Assembly: GCF_000496575.1 (NCBI RefSeq)
Contig: NZ_AYKT01000013.1
Coordinates: forward strand, 33,227-97,226
Reading direction: 5' to 3'
DNA length: 64,000 nt
Origin: Geobacillus thermodenitrificans subsp. thermodenitrificans DSM 465
GTDB taxonomy: Bacteria > Bacillota > Bacilli > Bacillales > Anoxybacillaceae
Part shown: positions 29,339 through 39,160 of the stretch, piece by piece
Layout of the letters: the number at the start of each line of letters is the position of its first letter
How positions within the stretch are numbered: the stretch's first letter is position 1
The notes under the pieces: generated by a model
Seen by the model: only the letters and a program-made list of their open reading frames with translations
The model's database searches: none
What the model was told of the DNA's origin: nothing
Position numbers and translations under genes: made by a program

Positions 29339-29922
29339 CTTTCCTCCATTTCGTACTTGCGTGCATAAAAGCGGGCGATTTTATTTGGTGCCGGGCGGCG
29401 TGGAATGCCGAGCGTCCCGAGCAAGCGCAAAAATCGCTCTTCGCCCGCTTCAGCGTTGTCCGTCTCATATTCAAGTTCGTAATCTTCGCTTTGCAAATAG
29501 CGGTTATGGTCAAGGCATAACGTGCCACCTTCATGCGGCCATTCGGCACGGTCAGTGACGAGGGAGCCGAAGCAACGGACATCATGCGGGTCGACGTTCA
29601 TTTCCCTAAGCAGTACTGCGATCGCTCCCTGTGGAGCTGCGCCGGCGAGCAATGCCTCTGCTTCGGACGGCGTGAGCGGTTCGTGCGTTTCTAAGATCGT
29701 TCCGTCGGTTTGCGTTTGTTTTAACGTCAAGGTAAAGCGCCCGTCTTTCACCCGGATGCGCAATGCAGCCGCCTGTTCTTTTAAGGCGAACAAAGGGGTG
29801 TCAAAGTAATGATTTTCTTGGCGACGGAAAGCGCCATCATCGAGGCGGAAAGCAGCACGAACCGCGTCGAATTCCGCTGCGGTCAACAAATTTTTTAATT
29901 CGATTTCCACTTCTTGATACAT
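29335..29922 (-). CDS. yjbK: CYTH-domain protein YjbK
   Basis: A 195-residue triphosphate tunnel metalloenzyme (CYTH/thiamine triphosphatase-like). The hallmark ExExK motif is EIELK at the N-terminus ([12 protein letters not shown]), with later acidic and basic strands such as ALRIRVKDG and LTLKQT lining the tunnel. The substrate could be thiamine triphosphate or inorganic triphosphate. ATG at 29922 follows AAGGAGATC. It is coupled to the downstream transglycosylase gene and divergent from yjbL. Confidence 0.88.
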   Translation of the reverse strand: MYQEVEIELKNLLTAAEFDAVRAAFRLDDGAFRRQENHYFDTPLFALKEQAAALRIRVKDGRFTLTLKQTQTDGTILETHEPLTPSEAEALLAGAAPQGAIAVLLREMNVDPHDVRCFGSLVTDRAEWPHEGGTLCLDHNRYLQSEDYELEYETDNAEAGEERFLRLLGTLGIPRRPAPNKIARFYARKYEMEER

Positions 29923-30056
29923 GATTGATCTCCTTCGAGCAAGACATCGTCTCTTTCTATTATCAGTTGTTTTGCGGTGAATATCAATTATTTCGTCTGC
30001 ATAGGGTGAATATGGTAAAATAATGGGCGGATGGTTGATGCGGAAGGAGAGAAAGT

Positions 30057-30434
30057 ATGAGCAACAAAGTGACTGTTGAACGGGCGGAGCGGAAAGACGG
30101 TCGGCTTTGGCTGTATGCTGACAATGTCCCGGTTCCGCTTGCCCATGTAACGCCAAAACGCCATATGCTCGTCGATTCGGATGCATTGGCGTTTGTGTAC
30201 ATTTTGGAAACCGATGACCGTTTTCTTTATGTCATCATTCCGAAACAGTGGTGGCCAGAGTTGAAAGCGGCATTTGCCGAGGGTGAACCGATCTGGCTTG
30301 AGAGCGAAGGGATGGCGCTCGAACTCGAACAGTTTGGCGAAGAATTAGCTTACTTGCTTGAAAATATTCGCGACAACGCCAATTATGGCGAGACGTTTGA
30401 ACAAGCGGTGCAAGAAGTGTTTTTTGCCGAGTAA
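30057..30434 (+). CDS. yjbL: YjbL-like UPF0738 protein
   Basis: A 125-residue soluble, acidic protein with no motif I can assign. Length and position between the yjbK and yjbM equivalents fit UPF0738 (YjbL). AAGGAGAGAAAGT precedes the ATG at 30057. Function unknown. Confidence 0.8.
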   Translation: MSNKVTVERAERKDGRLWLYADNVPVPLAHVTPKRHMLVDSDALAFVYILETDDRFLYVIIPKQWWPELKAAFAEGEPIWLESEGMALELEQFGEELAYLLENIRDNANYGETFEQAVQEVFFAE

Positions 30435-30560
30435 GCAAGCCGGGTGCCTGCCTTTAAGGGGGGACGGGGTTGGAGCGCAGGTCTCCAAGTAGGCCGTTGA
30501 ATGCTCCAAAAAGAGCGGCAGAGGCCGAAGCAGATGAAAAACATGTGGGCAGGTGATACA

Positions 30561-31199
30561 ATGGTAAAACATTGGGATTTGTTTTTAGCCCCGTATAAAC
30601 AGGCGGTCGAAGAGTTGAAAGTAAAATTAAGGGGGATTCGTGCTCAGTTTGAGATGAGTGAGACGCATTCGCCGATTGAATTTGTCACTGGGCGGGTGAA
30701 GCCCATTGCCAGCATTTTAGATAAAGCACAAAAGAAAAACATCCCGCTCGACCGCCTCGAGGAAGAGATGCAAGATATTGCAGGGCTGCGTATTATGTGT
30801 CAGTTTGTTGATGATATTAAAACGGTTGTCAAGTTACTGCGCCAACGCAACGATTTTACGATCGTTGAGGAGCGTGATTATGTCACGCAAAAAAAAGAAA
30901 GCGGCTATCGCTCATATCACATTGTAATCCGCTACCCGGTGCAGACGATTCACGGCGAGAAAAACATTTTGGCCGAAATTCAAATTCGCACGTTGGCGAT
31001 GAATTTTTGGGCGACGATCGAACATTCGCTCAATTATAAATATAGCGGCCGTTTTCCGGAAGATATTAAAGCCCGGCTGCAGCGTGCGGCAGAAGCAGCC
31101 TACCGCCTTGATGAGGAAATGTCGAAAATACGCTTCGAGATTCAAGAAGCGCAAGCTGCTTTTTCACGAAAACAAGAAGCAAAAGGGGAAGGGCAATGA
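30561..31199 (+). CDS. relQ: Small alarmone synthetase RelQ (YjbM/SasB)
   Basis: Single-domain (p)ppGpp synthetase of 212 residues that transfers pyrophosphate from ATP to GDP/GTP and forms tetramers. Synthetase motifs are clear: [33 protein letters not shown], and [22 protein letters not shown]. There is no hydrolase or TGS domain. ATG at 30561 gives the family N-terminus; the in-frame upstream ATGs lack that match. It overlaps the NAD kinase gene by 4 bp (ATGA). Confidence 0.95.
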   Translation: MVKHWDLFLAPYKQAVEELKVKLRGIRAQFEMSETHSPIEFVTGRVKPIASILDKAQKKNIPLDRLEEEMQDIAGLRIMCQFVDDIKTVVKLLRQRNDFTIVEERDYVTQKKESGYRSYHIVIRYPVQTIHGEKNILAEIQIRTLAMNFWATIEHSLNYKYSGRFPEDIKARLQRAAEAAYRLDEEMSKIRFEIQEAQAAFSRKQEAKGEGQ

Positions 31200-32011
31200 A
31201 ACGAACGGACGCACCGCTGGCGTTTGCCATTACCTCAAAAGGGGATGATACTTCGAACGCCCTCGCGCAGAAGATGAAAACGTATTTGCTTGATTTCGAC
31301 TTGCGTTACGATGAAGAGGCCCCTGACTTAATCATTTCCGTAGGTGGGGATGGAACGCTTTTATACGCGTTCCATCGCTATTGCCACCGGTTGGACAAGA
31401 CGGCGTTCGTCGGCATCCATACCGGTCATCTCGGTTTTTATGCTGACTGGGTGCCGGAAGAAATTGAAAAGCTCGTCATCGCTATCGCCAAAACGCCGTA
31501 CCAGGTCGTTGAGTATCCGTTGCTTGAGGTGACGATCCGCTATCTTAACGGCGGGAGCGAGGCGAAGTATTTGGCGCTCAATGAATGTACGGTGAAATGT
31601 GTCAGCGGCACGCTCGTCATGGACGTTGAGATCCGCGGCGACTTGTTTGAACGGTTTCGTGGTGACGGGCTGTGCATTTCGACGCCGACCGGCAGCACGG
31701 CATATAATAAAGCGCTCGGCGGGGCGATTTTGCATCCATCGCTTGAAGCGATTCAAGTGACGGAGATGGCGTCGATCAACAACCGCGTCTTCCGGACGAT
31801 CGGTTCGCCACTCGTGCTGCCGGCGCATCATACGTGTCTGCTAAAGCCTGTCAACAATGTCGATTTTCAAATTACGATCGACCATTTGTCACTATTGCAC
31901 AAAGAGGTCAAATCGATTCAGTGCCGGGTCGCCGATGAAAAAGTGCGTTTCGCCCGCTTCCGACCGTTTCCGTTTTGGCGGCGGGTGCGTGATTCGTTTA
32001 TCGCTGACTGA
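31196..32011 (+). CDS. nadK: NAD kinase
   Basis: Phosphorylates NAD to NADP. It has 271 residues. The GGDG motif lies at residues 50-53 in [14 protein letters not shown], and the substrate-binding segments [21 protein letters not shown] and later Gly-rich strands are intact. It corresponds to B. subtilis YjbN (PpnK/NadF). The start codon overlaps the relQ stop, so stringent-response synthetase and NAD kinase are made from one message, as in other Bacilli. Confidence 0.96.
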   Translation: MKRTDAPLAFAITSKGDDTSNALAQKMKTYLLDFDLRYDEEAPDLIISVGGDGTLLYAFHRYCHRLDKTAFVGIHTGHLGFYADWVPEEIEKLVIAIAKTPYQVVEYPLLEVTIRYLNGGSEAKYLALNECTVKCVSGTLVMDVEIRGDLFERFRGDGLCISTPTGSTAYNKALGGAILHPSLEAIQVTEMASINNRVFRTIGSPLVLPAHHTCLLKPVNNVDFQITIDHLSLLHKEVKSIQCRVADEKVRFARFRPFPFWRRVRDSFIAD

Positions 32012-32126
32012 CAACAAATGTCCGATTGTTGTTGCCTGATCAGCGTTCAGCTGGCGTGCTGGAGTTGGATTAGCCCGCCGCCCAACGGCGAAAATTTGCA
32101 ACTATAGACAGAGAGGTAGACGACCA

Positions 32127-33026
32127 TTGCCGCCATTTACGTTGACATTTTCAATCAATGAACAGCATGATGGAAAACTGCTGCGTCAATTTTTGCAAGA
32201 GAACGGCATTTCGCGGACTGCACTCACCGATATTAAATTTCACGGTGGGGCGCTCTACGTTAATAGCCGTCCAGTCACGGTCCGCCACGTGTTGCGCGCT
32301 GGTGAGACGCTCTCGGTCGTCTTTCCACCGGAGAGGACAAGCGACTGGATGGGCCCTGAAGCGATGCCGCTAGATATCGTGTATGAAGACGAGTACGTCC
32401 TTGTTGTCAACAAACCGGCGGGGTTGGCGACGATTCCGTCGCGCCACCACCCAGGCGGAACGCTTGCCAATGGCTTATTGCATCATTATCGGCAGCAGCA
32501 GCTTGATTCGACCGTCCATATCATCACTCGGCTTGACCGCGACACGTCCGGGCTTGTACTCGTCGCGAAGCATCGCCATGTTCATCATTTGCTGTCGACA
32601 TTGCAGCAAAAAGGACAAGTTACGCGCACGTATGAGGCCGTGTGCCATGGTGTGATCGACGAGGAGGAGGGGACGATTGACGCGCCGATCGGCCGGCAAA
32701 ACGACAGCATCATCGCCCGTGAAGTGCGCGAGGATGGAAAGCGGGCCATCACCCATTTCCGTGTGCTTGAGCGGCTTTCTGGCTATACATACGTTTCGCT
32801 TCGGCTTGAGACAGGGCGTACGCATCAGATCCGCGTCCATTTGGCTTATCTTGGCCATCCGCTTGCCGGCGATGAGCTGTACGGAGGAAGCCGGGAGATA
32901 ATCGGCCGCCAAGCGCTGCATAGCCGACAGCTGTCTTTTTTTCACCCGTTTGCCAGACAGCTGTATACGTTTACCGCTCCGCTTCCTGATGATATGGCGC
33001 GTCTCATTGAGGCGGCGCGCAAGTGA
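32127..33026 (+). CDS. yjbO: RluD/RluA-family pseudouridine synthase (YjbO)
   Basis: A 299-residue RNA pseudouridine synthase. An S4-like RNA-binding segment at the N-terminus (HDGKLLRQFLQENGISRTAL) precedes the catalytic domain. The catalytic Asp lies in TRLDRDTSGLVLVAK (about residue 136), and the terminal LETGRTHQIRVHLAYLGHPL motif is typical. The start is TTG at 32127, after GAGAGGTAG. The rRNA or tRNA position modified cannot be deduced. It follows NAD kinase as in B. subtilis; the 115-bp gap holds no clear terminator. Confidence 0.93.
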   Translation: MPPFTLTFSINEQHDGKLLRQFLQENGISRTALTDIKFHGGALYVNSRPVTVRHVLRAGETLSVVFPPERTSDWMGPEAMPLDIVYEDEYVLVVNKPAGLATIPSRHHPGGTLANGLLHHYRQQQLDSTVHIITRLDRDTSGLVLVAKHRHVHHLLSTLQQKGQVTRTYEAVCHGVIDEEEGTIDAPIGRQNDSIIAREVREDGKRAITHFRVLERLSGYTYVSLRLETGRTHQIRVHLAYLGHPLAGDELYGGSREIIGRQALHSRQLSFFHPFARQLYTFTAPLPDDMARLIEAARK

Positions 33027-33034
33027 AAATCAGG

Positions 33035-33772
33035 TCAAGAAAATGTACGGAACTTTTCGGGTACGTGCGGCATCGACGATGGGACAGAGACCGTCGTCAT
33101 CTCCGGATAACGCAACGCAGTCAGCGCACCGCCAAATACACAGCCTGTGTCGATGTTGACGGTTCGACCGACAAAGCGCGGTTTTTCCACCGGAGTGTGG
33201 CCGTACACGATCCACGCATCGCCGCGATACCGTTTTGCCCAGTCGCGGCGCACAGGTGTACCGTCTGGGTTCGTTTCGCCCGTGATGTCGCCGTAAAGGA
33301 CAAACGTCTTCACTTTTTTATCCATCCGGCCGATATAATCGTGGCGAATGCCGGCGTGGGCGATGACGAGGCGTCCCTCATCTAAAACAGCATAGAGCGG
33401 TGCTCCTTCATATAGACGAATGAACTTGCGGCGGATCATCTCTTGTTCGCTCGGAGGCAAAGCATGGTACTCAGCGACCGTCGTCTCGAGCCCGTGGGTG
33501 ACTTGCACATTTCGCCCTAAAAAAAAGCGGTATAATTTATTGCAATGGTTGCCGGGCACATAGTGGGCAAGCTTGCGGTCGACAAGGGCGCAGACGATGT
33601 CAATCATTTTCAGCGACTCAGGACCGCGGTCCGTCAAATCACCGACAAAACCGAGCTTCCGCCCGTCTGGATGAATCGGTATCCCTTCGTCCCATACATA
33701 ACCGAGTTTTTCCGTTAATGCGGTAAATTCGCGATAACAACCATGAATGTCACCGATGATGTCGATGTGCAT
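33035..33772 (-). CDS. prpE: Bis(5'-nucleosyl)-tetraphosphatase / phosphatase PrpE
   Basis: PPP-family metallophosphatase of 245 residues. The metal-binding motifs GDIHG (residues 6-10), GDLTDRGP and GNHC, and a late His in [11 protein letters not shown], are all present. B. subtilis PrpE hydrolyses diadenosine tetraphosphate and also acts as a protein phosphatase in spore germination. ATG at 33772, with AAAGGAG 8 bases upstream, is preferred to a longer form from 33862. It is convergent with yjbO, separated by 8 bp. Confidence 0.93.
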   Translation of the reverse strand: MHIDIIGDIHGCYREFTALTEKLGYVWDEGIPIHPDGRKLGFVGDLTDRGPESLKMIDIVCALVDRKLAHYVPGNHCNKLYRFFLGRNVQVTHGLETTVAEYHALPPSEQEMIRRKFIRLYEGAPLYAVLDEGRLVIAHAGIRHDYIGRMDKKVKTFVLYGDITGETNPDGTPVRRDWAKRYRGDAWIVYGHTPVEKPRFVGRTVNIDTGCVFGGALTALRYPEMTTVSVPSSMPHVPEKFRTFS

Positions 33773-33862
33773 GTTGTGTGCTCCTTTCCTGTTGGGTGTA
33801 GTTACTAACAGCGTGCCCGTCCGACGGAAGGAACAGACATTTTGAGTTAGGCAAAAAAGCAA

Positions 33863-33891
33863 AGCCGCTTACCGGCAAGCAGTAAGCGGCT
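33863..33891 (-). terminator. Terminator of the rodA/ftsW-like gene
   Basis: Arms AGCCGCTTAC / GTAAGCGGCT, followed on the minus strand by TTGCTTTTTT. The stem includes the stop codon of the upstream gene. Confidence 0.85.
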
Positions 33892-35068
33892 ATTCGTCGT
33901 CGCTAGCGAACATAAATTTTCTTGTCCGCGAATGGACGTTTAAGACGAGTCCAATGGCCAGCATATAAGTGGCGAGCGAGCTTCCCCCGTAACTGATAAA
34001 TGGCAGCGGCAGCCCCGTAATTGGCAAGAGTCCGATCGTCATGCCGATGTTTTGAAACACTTGAAACGTAATCATGCCCGCTACACCGGCGCATAAACAG
34101 CTGCCGTACAAATCGTTGCTCTCTAGCGCGGTATGAACAAGGCGATAGACAAGCAGGAAGAAGAGTGAGACGACGATGCTTGAGCCGACAAACCCGAACT
34201 GTTCGGCGATGACGCCGAAAATAAAGTCCGTATGTGCTTCAGGCAAGTATACTTGCAAATTGCCAAGTCCTTTCCCATATAATTCCCCTGACCCGATGGC
34301 CATAAGCGAACGGACGAGTTGGAACCCTTGTTCGTTTGAATACTCATACGGGGCAAGCCAGCCGTAAAATCGGTTTAACTGATAGTCTTCTTTAATGATA
34401 TATTGATGAAAGAAATCAGGAAAATAAAAGTAAATAAAGACTATCGTCGCCACAGCTGCCACTCCGGAAAAGACGATGCCGAAAATAATGCGCCAACGGA
34501 TGCCGGAAATAAGCACCAATGTGGCGGTGATGGCGACAAACACCATCGACATTCCCATATCCGGCTGTTTAGCAAGCAAAAAGAGTGGCGGCAAAACAGT
34601 AGCGGCGATTTTGCCGAGCAATTTGAAGTCATCGCCAACCGTCGGATCGGGATATTTTTCCCGATGATTGACAATGATACGGCTGAGAACGATGATCATA
34701 AAGATTTTCATCAGCTCAGACGGCTGGAAGTTCCCGCCCGGCAGGCTGTACCAGCTCGTTGCCCCTTTGACCGTCACAGTCCCCGGGACGTTCAGCTCAA
34801 GGCCAAGCAATAGCAGCATCCCGAATCCATACAAATACCAAGCGATTTGAAACAGACGGTCATAGTCGATAATCATCGTCAAGGCAATGACGACTGCACC
34901 AATGGCGTACCATTGCAGCTGCTTGGCGGCGAAGTTGACATTTTGCAGTTTCTCTGGCAACAGCACCTCCGCGCTATGGATGGCGATGGCGCTGACGACG
35001 GCCATTAAGAATAAAACAAACAACAAGTGGTAATCGAGTTTCGATTGGGAAAAACGATCATGATCCAT
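33890..35068 (-). CDS. SEDS-family peptidoglycan polymerase (RodA/FtsW-like)
   Basis: Integral membrane glycosyltransferase of the SEDS family, 392 residues with about ten transmembrane helices. The motifs KGATSWYSLPGGNFQPSELMK and LPITGLPLPFISYGGSS are diagnostic, and the large extracytoplasmic loop (YYFPDFFHQYIIKEDYQ region) is present. The long GATSWYSLPG-containing loop and the short tail resemble RodA more than FtsW or SpoVE, but the name cannot be settled without a tree. ATG at 35068 follows GGAGAGGATC. No partner penicillin-binding protein is nearby. Confidence 0.88.
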   Translation of the reverse strand: MDHDRFSQSKLDYHLLFVLFLMAVVSAIAIHSAEVLLPEKLQNVNFAAKQLQWYAIGAVVIALTMIIDYDRLFQIAWYLYGFGMLLLLGLELNVPGTVTVKGATSWYSLPGGNFQPSELMKIFMIIVLSRIIVNHREKYPDPTVGDDFKLLGKIAATVLPPLFLLAKQPDMGMSMVFVAITATLVLISGIRWRIIFGIVFSGVAAVATIVFIYFYFPDFFHQYIIKEDYQLNRFYGWLAPYEYSNEQGFQLVRSLMAIGSGELYGKGLGNLQVYLPEAHTDFIFGVIAEQFGFVGSSIVVSLFFLLVYRLVHTALESNDLYGSCLCAGVAGMITFQVFQNIGMTIGLLPITGLPLPFISYGGSSLATYMLAIGLVLNVHSRTRKFMFASDDE

Positions 35069-35188
35069 GGAACGATCCTCTCCATTTAAATGTACCATAT
35101 ACCATATTAACGAATTCGGCTTGTTTTGCAAAGTGGGAAAAATCGTCGTCGGCGCCAAGAAAGCGGGAAGCAAAAGAGCGGCAGCTCA

Positions 35189-35238
35189 TTTACATTGTCC
35201 GCGGCATATCCTATAATAGAATTAACACCTGGTGCTAA
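35189..35238 (+). promoter_or_regulatory. fabI promoter with FapR-like operator
   Basis: TTTACA (35189) - 17 bp - TATAAT (35212) is a strong sigma-A promoter. TTAACACCTGGTGCTAA (35222-35238) is a near-perfect palindrome placed over the start site, of the FapR type (TTAgtACC ... GGTacTAA). Repression by FapR is inferred. Confidence 0.7.
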
Positions 35239-35267
35239 TATTAAATAATAATTAGGAGGATGAACGA

Positions 35268-36044
35268 ATGACATTATCATTGGAAGGACGTACATATGTC
35301 GTCATGGGGGTGGCGAACAAGCGGAGCATCGCCTGGGGAATCGCCCGTTCGCTCCACGCTGCCGGTGCCCGACTCGTATTTACATACGCCGGAGAGCGGT
35401 TTGAAAAGGAAGTACGGGCGCTTGTCGATACGTTGGAAGATGAACGTTCGCTTCTGTTGCCGTGCGATGTGGCAAATGACGAGGACATCGTTCAATGTTT
35501 TGCGCAAATTAAAGAACAAGTCGGCGTTATTCATGGTGTCGCCCACTGCATCGCCTATGCCAATAAGGATGATTTAAGCGGCGAGTACATGAAGGTGAGC
35601 CGCGACGGCTTTTTGCTTGCTCATAATATTAGCGCCTATTCCCTCACTGCGGTGGCACGCGAGGCGAAAGAGCTCATGACCGAAGGCGGCAGCATCGTCA
35701 CTCTCACGTACTTAGGCGGTGAGCGCGTTGTGCAAAACTACAATATCATGGGAGTGGCGAAAGCGTCGTTGGATGCGAGTGTCAAATACTTGGCAAACGA
35801 TCTAGGCAAATACGGCATCCGCGTCAACGCCATTTCCGCAGGCCCTATTCGCACGCTGTCGGCCAAAGGAGTGAGCGATTTCAACTCGATTTTAAAAGAG
35901 ATCGAGGAGCGCGCACCGCTCCGTCGGACGACGACGCAAGAGGAAGTCGGTGATGCAGCACTGTTTTTGTTCAGCGATTTATCGCGTGGCATCACCGGGG
36001 AAATCATTCATGTCGACTCTGGATACCATATTTTAGGATACTAA
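35268..36044 (+). CDS. fabI: Enoyl-ACP reductase (NADH), FabI
   Basis: Last reductive step of each fatty-acid elongation cycle. It has 258 residues, SDR fold. The cofactor loop GVANKRSIAWG and the catalytic pair Tyr158 and Lys165 in NYNIMGVAKASLDA are the FabI signature (Tyr-x6-Lys). TTAGGAGGATG precedes the ATG. A FapR-like operator lies in the promoter, as for fabH, placing both in one regulon. The position next to cotO matches B. subtilis. Confidence 0.96.
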   Translation: MTLSLEGRTYVVMGVANKRSIAWGIARSLHAAGARLVFTYAGERFEKEVRALVDTLEDERSLLLPCDVANDEDIVQCFAQIKEQVGVIHGVAHCIAYANKDDLSGEYMKVSRDGFLLAHNISAYSLTAVAREAKELMTEGGSIVTLTYLGGERVVQNYNIMGVAKASLDASVKYLANDLGKYGIRVNAISAGPIRTLSAKGVSDFNSILKEIEERAPLRRTTTQEEVGDAALFLFSDLSRGITGEIIHVDSGYHILGY

Positions 36045-36053
36045 AAAAAGAGG

Positions 36054-36086
36054 CAGCCGCCCTAGTACGTGGGGCGGCTGTTTTTT
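36054..36086 (+). terminator. Terminator after fabI
   Basis: Arms CAGCCGCCC / GGGCGGCTG, 9 bp, followed by six T residues. Confidence 0.9.
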
Positions 36087-36161
36087 GTCCGTCTGAGGGC
36101 AATTATCGGAATGGAAGGCATACATATATAAAGGTAAGGCAAGCGTGAAAGGGGGATTGGC

Positions 36162-36569
36162 GTGCGGAAAGAAAAAGTTGTAGAAACAAAGCCGCTGCTT
36201 TACATTGTGCAGCCAAAGGACATGCGGGCCGTGGCGCATATGCAAGAAACGTTTACATGGGCGAATCGCTCTCGCCAGAAGAAAACGGACGGTGTCGCTC
36301 AACAGGTTGGGGAGGAGCAGAGAACGTTTTTCGTCAAAAAAAGGGAGTTTCAAGCGATGACGCTTGATGAGAAACTTGCTTTTTTAACGGATCTGCCTGC
36401 CCATTTGCCGCCGCTCAAATGTGAATTTGCCACGAAAGAGCAAAGCTATGAAGGGGTGCTGAAACGGTGCACGGCGACCGAATTGACGGTCGTCGATGAA
36501 CAAGGAGACGAAACGGCCATCGAGCGCACGCAGCTTCTTTCTGTGACGATGATCGGGTTTGTGCAATAA
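36162..36569 (+). CDS. cotO: Spore coat protein CotO-like
   Basis: A 135-residue protein with a basic N-terminal half and a conserved C-terminal module, LTLDEKLAFLTDLPAHLPP-type (starting at about residue 66), followed by short beta strands (KCEFATKEQSYEGVLKRC). This module and the position right after fabI identify CotO, a morphogenetic protein of the outer coat and crust in B. subtilis, made in the mother cell. The start is GTG at 36162 after GAAAGGGGGA. It opens the sporulation region that extends to spoVIF. Confidence 0.82.
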   Translation: MRKEKVVETKPLLYIVQPKDMRAVAHMQETFTWANRSRQKKTDGVAQQVGEEQRTFFVKKREFQAMTLDEKLAFLTDLPAHLPPLKCEFATKEQSYEGVLKRCTATELTVVDEQGDETAIERTQLLSVTMIGFVQ

Positions 36570-36737
36570 TCGATGATCAATGCCCCTCGAAATCAGGAGA
36601 TCTTTTTGTCTCGATGCCGTTGTTTAAGACGTTAAGAAGTCGGCGGGCACAAATGTTGGTTGCTGTGCATTGTCCGCCGACTTACGGTGGTGAGCTGCGT
36701 TCCTAGGGGCATCTGCCGTTCTGGGAACGCTCGTTTT
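36570..36737 (+). other. Nested inverted repeats downstream of cotO
   Basis: No gene is supported. ATGCCCCT / AGGGGCAT (36580-36587, 36705-36712) encloses AAGTCGGCGG / CCGCCGACTT (36637-36646, 36674-36683). GCGTTCC / GGAACGC (36697-36703, 36724-36730) then overlaps the outer right arm and is followed by TCGTTTTTT, a terminator-like end for plus-strand transcription. The first and third stems cannot both form completely. Confidence 0.5.
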
Positions 36738-37787
36738 TTACAACGAATCGAGCCGTCTCTCGATTTCCTCCCATTTTGCCTGTTCATAAGCCATTGCTTC
36801 CGCCAGTTCCGCTTCGGTGATAGGCACGTTCCGGATATATTTTTCCACCGCCAGCTCATGCAAATCATACGGAAACAGTAGATCGATAAACAGCACCTTT
36901 TTTTCCTTTTTCGTCAGCGGGCGCACGTCCTCATACGCTTCAAGCACGATATCGGCTTTTGTTTTTCCTTTCTCGTCTGTTTCAAAAAGAAACGGTGCCA
37001 TCATTTTACGGACATCGCGAATTGGCAAGTCGAAGGCAGTTGTATCGAGATCGATGATCCAGACGTTTCCGTCTTCTCCACGCAGCGAGTTCCCTGTCCC
37101 ATAGTCTTGGTGACAAAGTGAAGGTCGTTTCTTCATTTGCTCAACCCATGTCTCGTAATACGATTCTAGTAGTTGTTGCAACACTTCCTCCCCTTTTTCA
37201 ATAAAGCGGTCGATTTCGGCCAAATACAGGCGGGAAAACGGATCGTCGCGATCCAATTTGGCGAGCTGCTTCCATGCCTCGAGTTGCCGGCATCGCTTCA
37301 TATAATGCTTCGGCCATTTGCCGAGTTTACTGAATACCGGAACACCGGGCGGTGGTTCGTAGCCGACTGACTGCTCATGAAAATGAGCAAGGGCTTCGAT
37401 CATAGCAATTAAATCGTCGTGGACGTTCAAATCAAACGGTGTTCCTTCAATCCAGTCGTACAGCACAAATAAAAACGGGCCGTATTGTTTAAACAGGCGG
37501 TGGTTGCGTGTCTCAATGATGCGCGGAACATAAAGCCCCTTTTTTGCCAAAGTGTCTTGTGCGTAAATCGAGAAGAGGGCCTTTTTTTTCGGACGGTGAA
37601 TGCGTTTTAGGCATTTCGGCCCGTCATCGGTATACACTTTCCAGACGAGTGCCATTTGCCCGCTTTGTATGACTTCAATCGCTTTGGCTTCGACGTCCCA
37701 CTGCTTTAACAGTAACCGCGCCATGTGGACGAGCCGTTCGTTGGTGACTGGCGACGTGGTTGAATAAACGGTTTGATCAGCCATCAT
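36738..37787 (-). CDS. cotS: CotS-family spore coat protein (kinase-like fold)
   Basis: A 349-residue protein of the CotS/YutH family, related in fold to aminoglycoside and choline kinases. The N-lobe shows VWKVYTDDGPKCLKRI, and the catalytic loop and metal motif are intact: LCHQDYGTGN and IIDLDTTAFDLPIRD. CotS is a coat protein in B. subtilis, found together with the glycosyltransferase CotSA. A sigma-K-type promoter lies 25 bp upstream, pointing to late mother-cell expression. The start could also be the next ATG, at 37784. It is divergent from the CotSA-like gene. Confidence 0.9.
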   Translation of the reverse strand: MMADQTVYSTTSPVTNERLVHMARLLLKQWDVEAKAIEVIQSGQMALVWKVYTDDGPKCLKRIHRPKKKALFSIYAQDTLAKKGLYVPRIIETRNHRLFKQYGPFLFVLYDWIEGTPFDLNVHDDLIAMIEALAHFHEQSVGYEPPPGVPVFSKLGKWPKHYMKRCRQLEAWKQLAKLDRDDPFSRLYLAEIDRFIEKGEEVLQQLLESYYETWVEQMKKRPSLCHQDYGTGNSLRGEDGNVWIIDLDTTAFDLPIRDVRKMMAPFLFETDEKGKTKADIVLEAYEDVRPLTKKEKKVLFIDLLFPYDLHELAVEKYIRNVPITEAELAEAMAYEQAKWEEIERRLDSL

Positions 37788-37811
37788 CAGTCCCTGCTTT
37801 CCTTTTTTTTC

Positions 37812-37838
37812 TACTGTATGGTCGATGACGGCTGCTGT
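37812..37838 (-). promoter_or_regulatory. Sigma-K-type promoter of cotS-like gene
   Basis: On the minus strand: AC - 16 bp - CATACAGTA. This fits the sigma-K pattern AC-N16/17-CATAnnnTA exactly. Confidence 0.7.
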
Positions 37839-38015
37839 CTATAGCCATTTATCCCGAGTTAAAAAAAATGGGTGAACGTCCAGCCGGTTCATCACCTAGA
37901 AGGGCGTTTGACGGATGCCCGTTTGCTGCATAGGCATGCACAGTGGGAAAGGAGCACACGTATGATATAAAAACAAACTTTTGCCTGAACTTTTTTAGAA
38001 GACGGGGGAAATTTC

Positions 38016-39155
38016 ATGAAAATCGCCATGATTGCGACGGAAAAACTGCCAGTGCCGCCCATCCGGGGAGGGGCGACACAAATTTATCTCGATGCGACAG
38101 CGGCGATCATGGCGCGAAAACACGACGTCACTGTGTTGTCGATTCGCGACCGTGATCTGCCGGACGTGGAGAAAAACAAAAATGGGGTATCCTATCGACG
38201 TTTCTCCCAAGAAACATATATACAAGAAGTGGCCAACCATTTGCGCACGGAAACGTATGACGTCATTCACGTATGCAATCGGCCGCGCTGGATTCGCCAC
38301 ATCCGTGAAGCTTCACCAGACAGTGCTCTTGTGTTAAGCATCCATAATGAAATGTTCCGCGACGATAAAATTTCCTATGCCGAAGGAGTCGATTGTATCA
38401 ACGCAGTCAAACAAATTGTAACTGTGAGTGACTATATCAAGATGACCATTTGCGATCGCTTTCCACAGGCGATTGGAAAAGTAGCGACCGTTTATTCAGG
38501 GGTCGATGTCGAGACGTTCCAACCGAAATGGACAGCGCAAGGGGAGAAAATCTATGCGGCTATCCGCCGTGAGCTCGGGCTCGAGGGAAGAAAAGTTGTG
38601 CTGTTTGTCGGGCGATTAAGCAAAGTGAAAGGCGCCCATTTGCTTCTTGAGGCGTTGCCGTCAATCATCAAAAAGCACCCAGAAGCGGTGATCGTGTTTG
38701 TCGGCTCGAAATGGTTTGGCGACAACGAGGTGAACAGCTACGTCCGTTACTTGTATACCCTTGGGGCGATGTACGAAAACAATGCGATGTTCATTCAATT
38801 TGTCAAGCCGGAGCAAATTCCACAGCTGTACACGATGGCTGATTTGTTCGTTTGCCCGTCCCAGTGGCAAGAGCCATTGGCACGCGTTCATTATGAGGCG
38901 ATGGCGGCCGGGCTGCCGATCATTACGAGCAATCGCGGGGGAAACCCCGAGGTGATTGAGAACGGCAAAAATGGTTATATCGTCAAAGATTTCAGCAACC
39001 CTGAAGCGTACGCAGCACTCATTAATAAGCTGTTTGACGAACCATCATCTTCCATCCAAATGGGCAAATACGGGCGGCAGAAGGTCGAACGGGAATTCAA
39101 CTGGGAAGTGGTAGCCGCAAAGTTGTTGCGCGCTTACGGGGAAGAAAGGGGGTAA
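38016..39155 (+). CDS. cotSA: CotSA-like GT4 glycosyltransferase (spore coat)
   Basis: A 379-residue GT-B glycosyltransferase of family GT4. The N-terminal domain has PIRGGATQIYLD, and the C-terminal donor-binding domain has VLFVGRLSKVKGAHLLLEAL and EPLARVHYEAMAAGLPIIT, with the EX7E-type glutamates. B. subtilis CotSA is a coat-associated member of this family. A sigma-K-like promoter with one mismatch (AC - 17 bp - CGTATGATA, -10 at 37959-37967) lies upstream. The next gene, 5 bp away, is a second CotS-type protein; the pairing repeats the cotS-cotSA association of B. subtilis. Acceptor unknown. Confidence 0.9.
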   Translation: MKIAMIATEKLPVPPIRGGATQIYLDATAAIMARKHDVTVLSIRDRDLPDVEKNKNGVSYRRFSQETYIQEVANHLRTETYDVIHVCNRPRWIRHIREASPDSALVLSIHNEMFRDDKISYAEGVDCINAVKQIVTVSDYIKMTICDRFPQAIGKVATVYSGVDVETFQPKWTAQGEKIYAAIRRELGLEGRKVVLFVGRLSKVKGAHLLLEALPSIIKKHPEAVIVFVGSKWFGDNEVNSYVRYLYTLGAMYENNAMFIQFVKPEQIPQLYTMADLFVCPSQWQEPLARVHYEAMAAGLPIITSNRGGNPEVIENGKNGYIVKDFSNPEAYAALINKLFDEPSSSIQMGKYGRQKVEREFNWEVVAAKLLRAYGEERG

Positions 39156-39160
39156 AGCGG

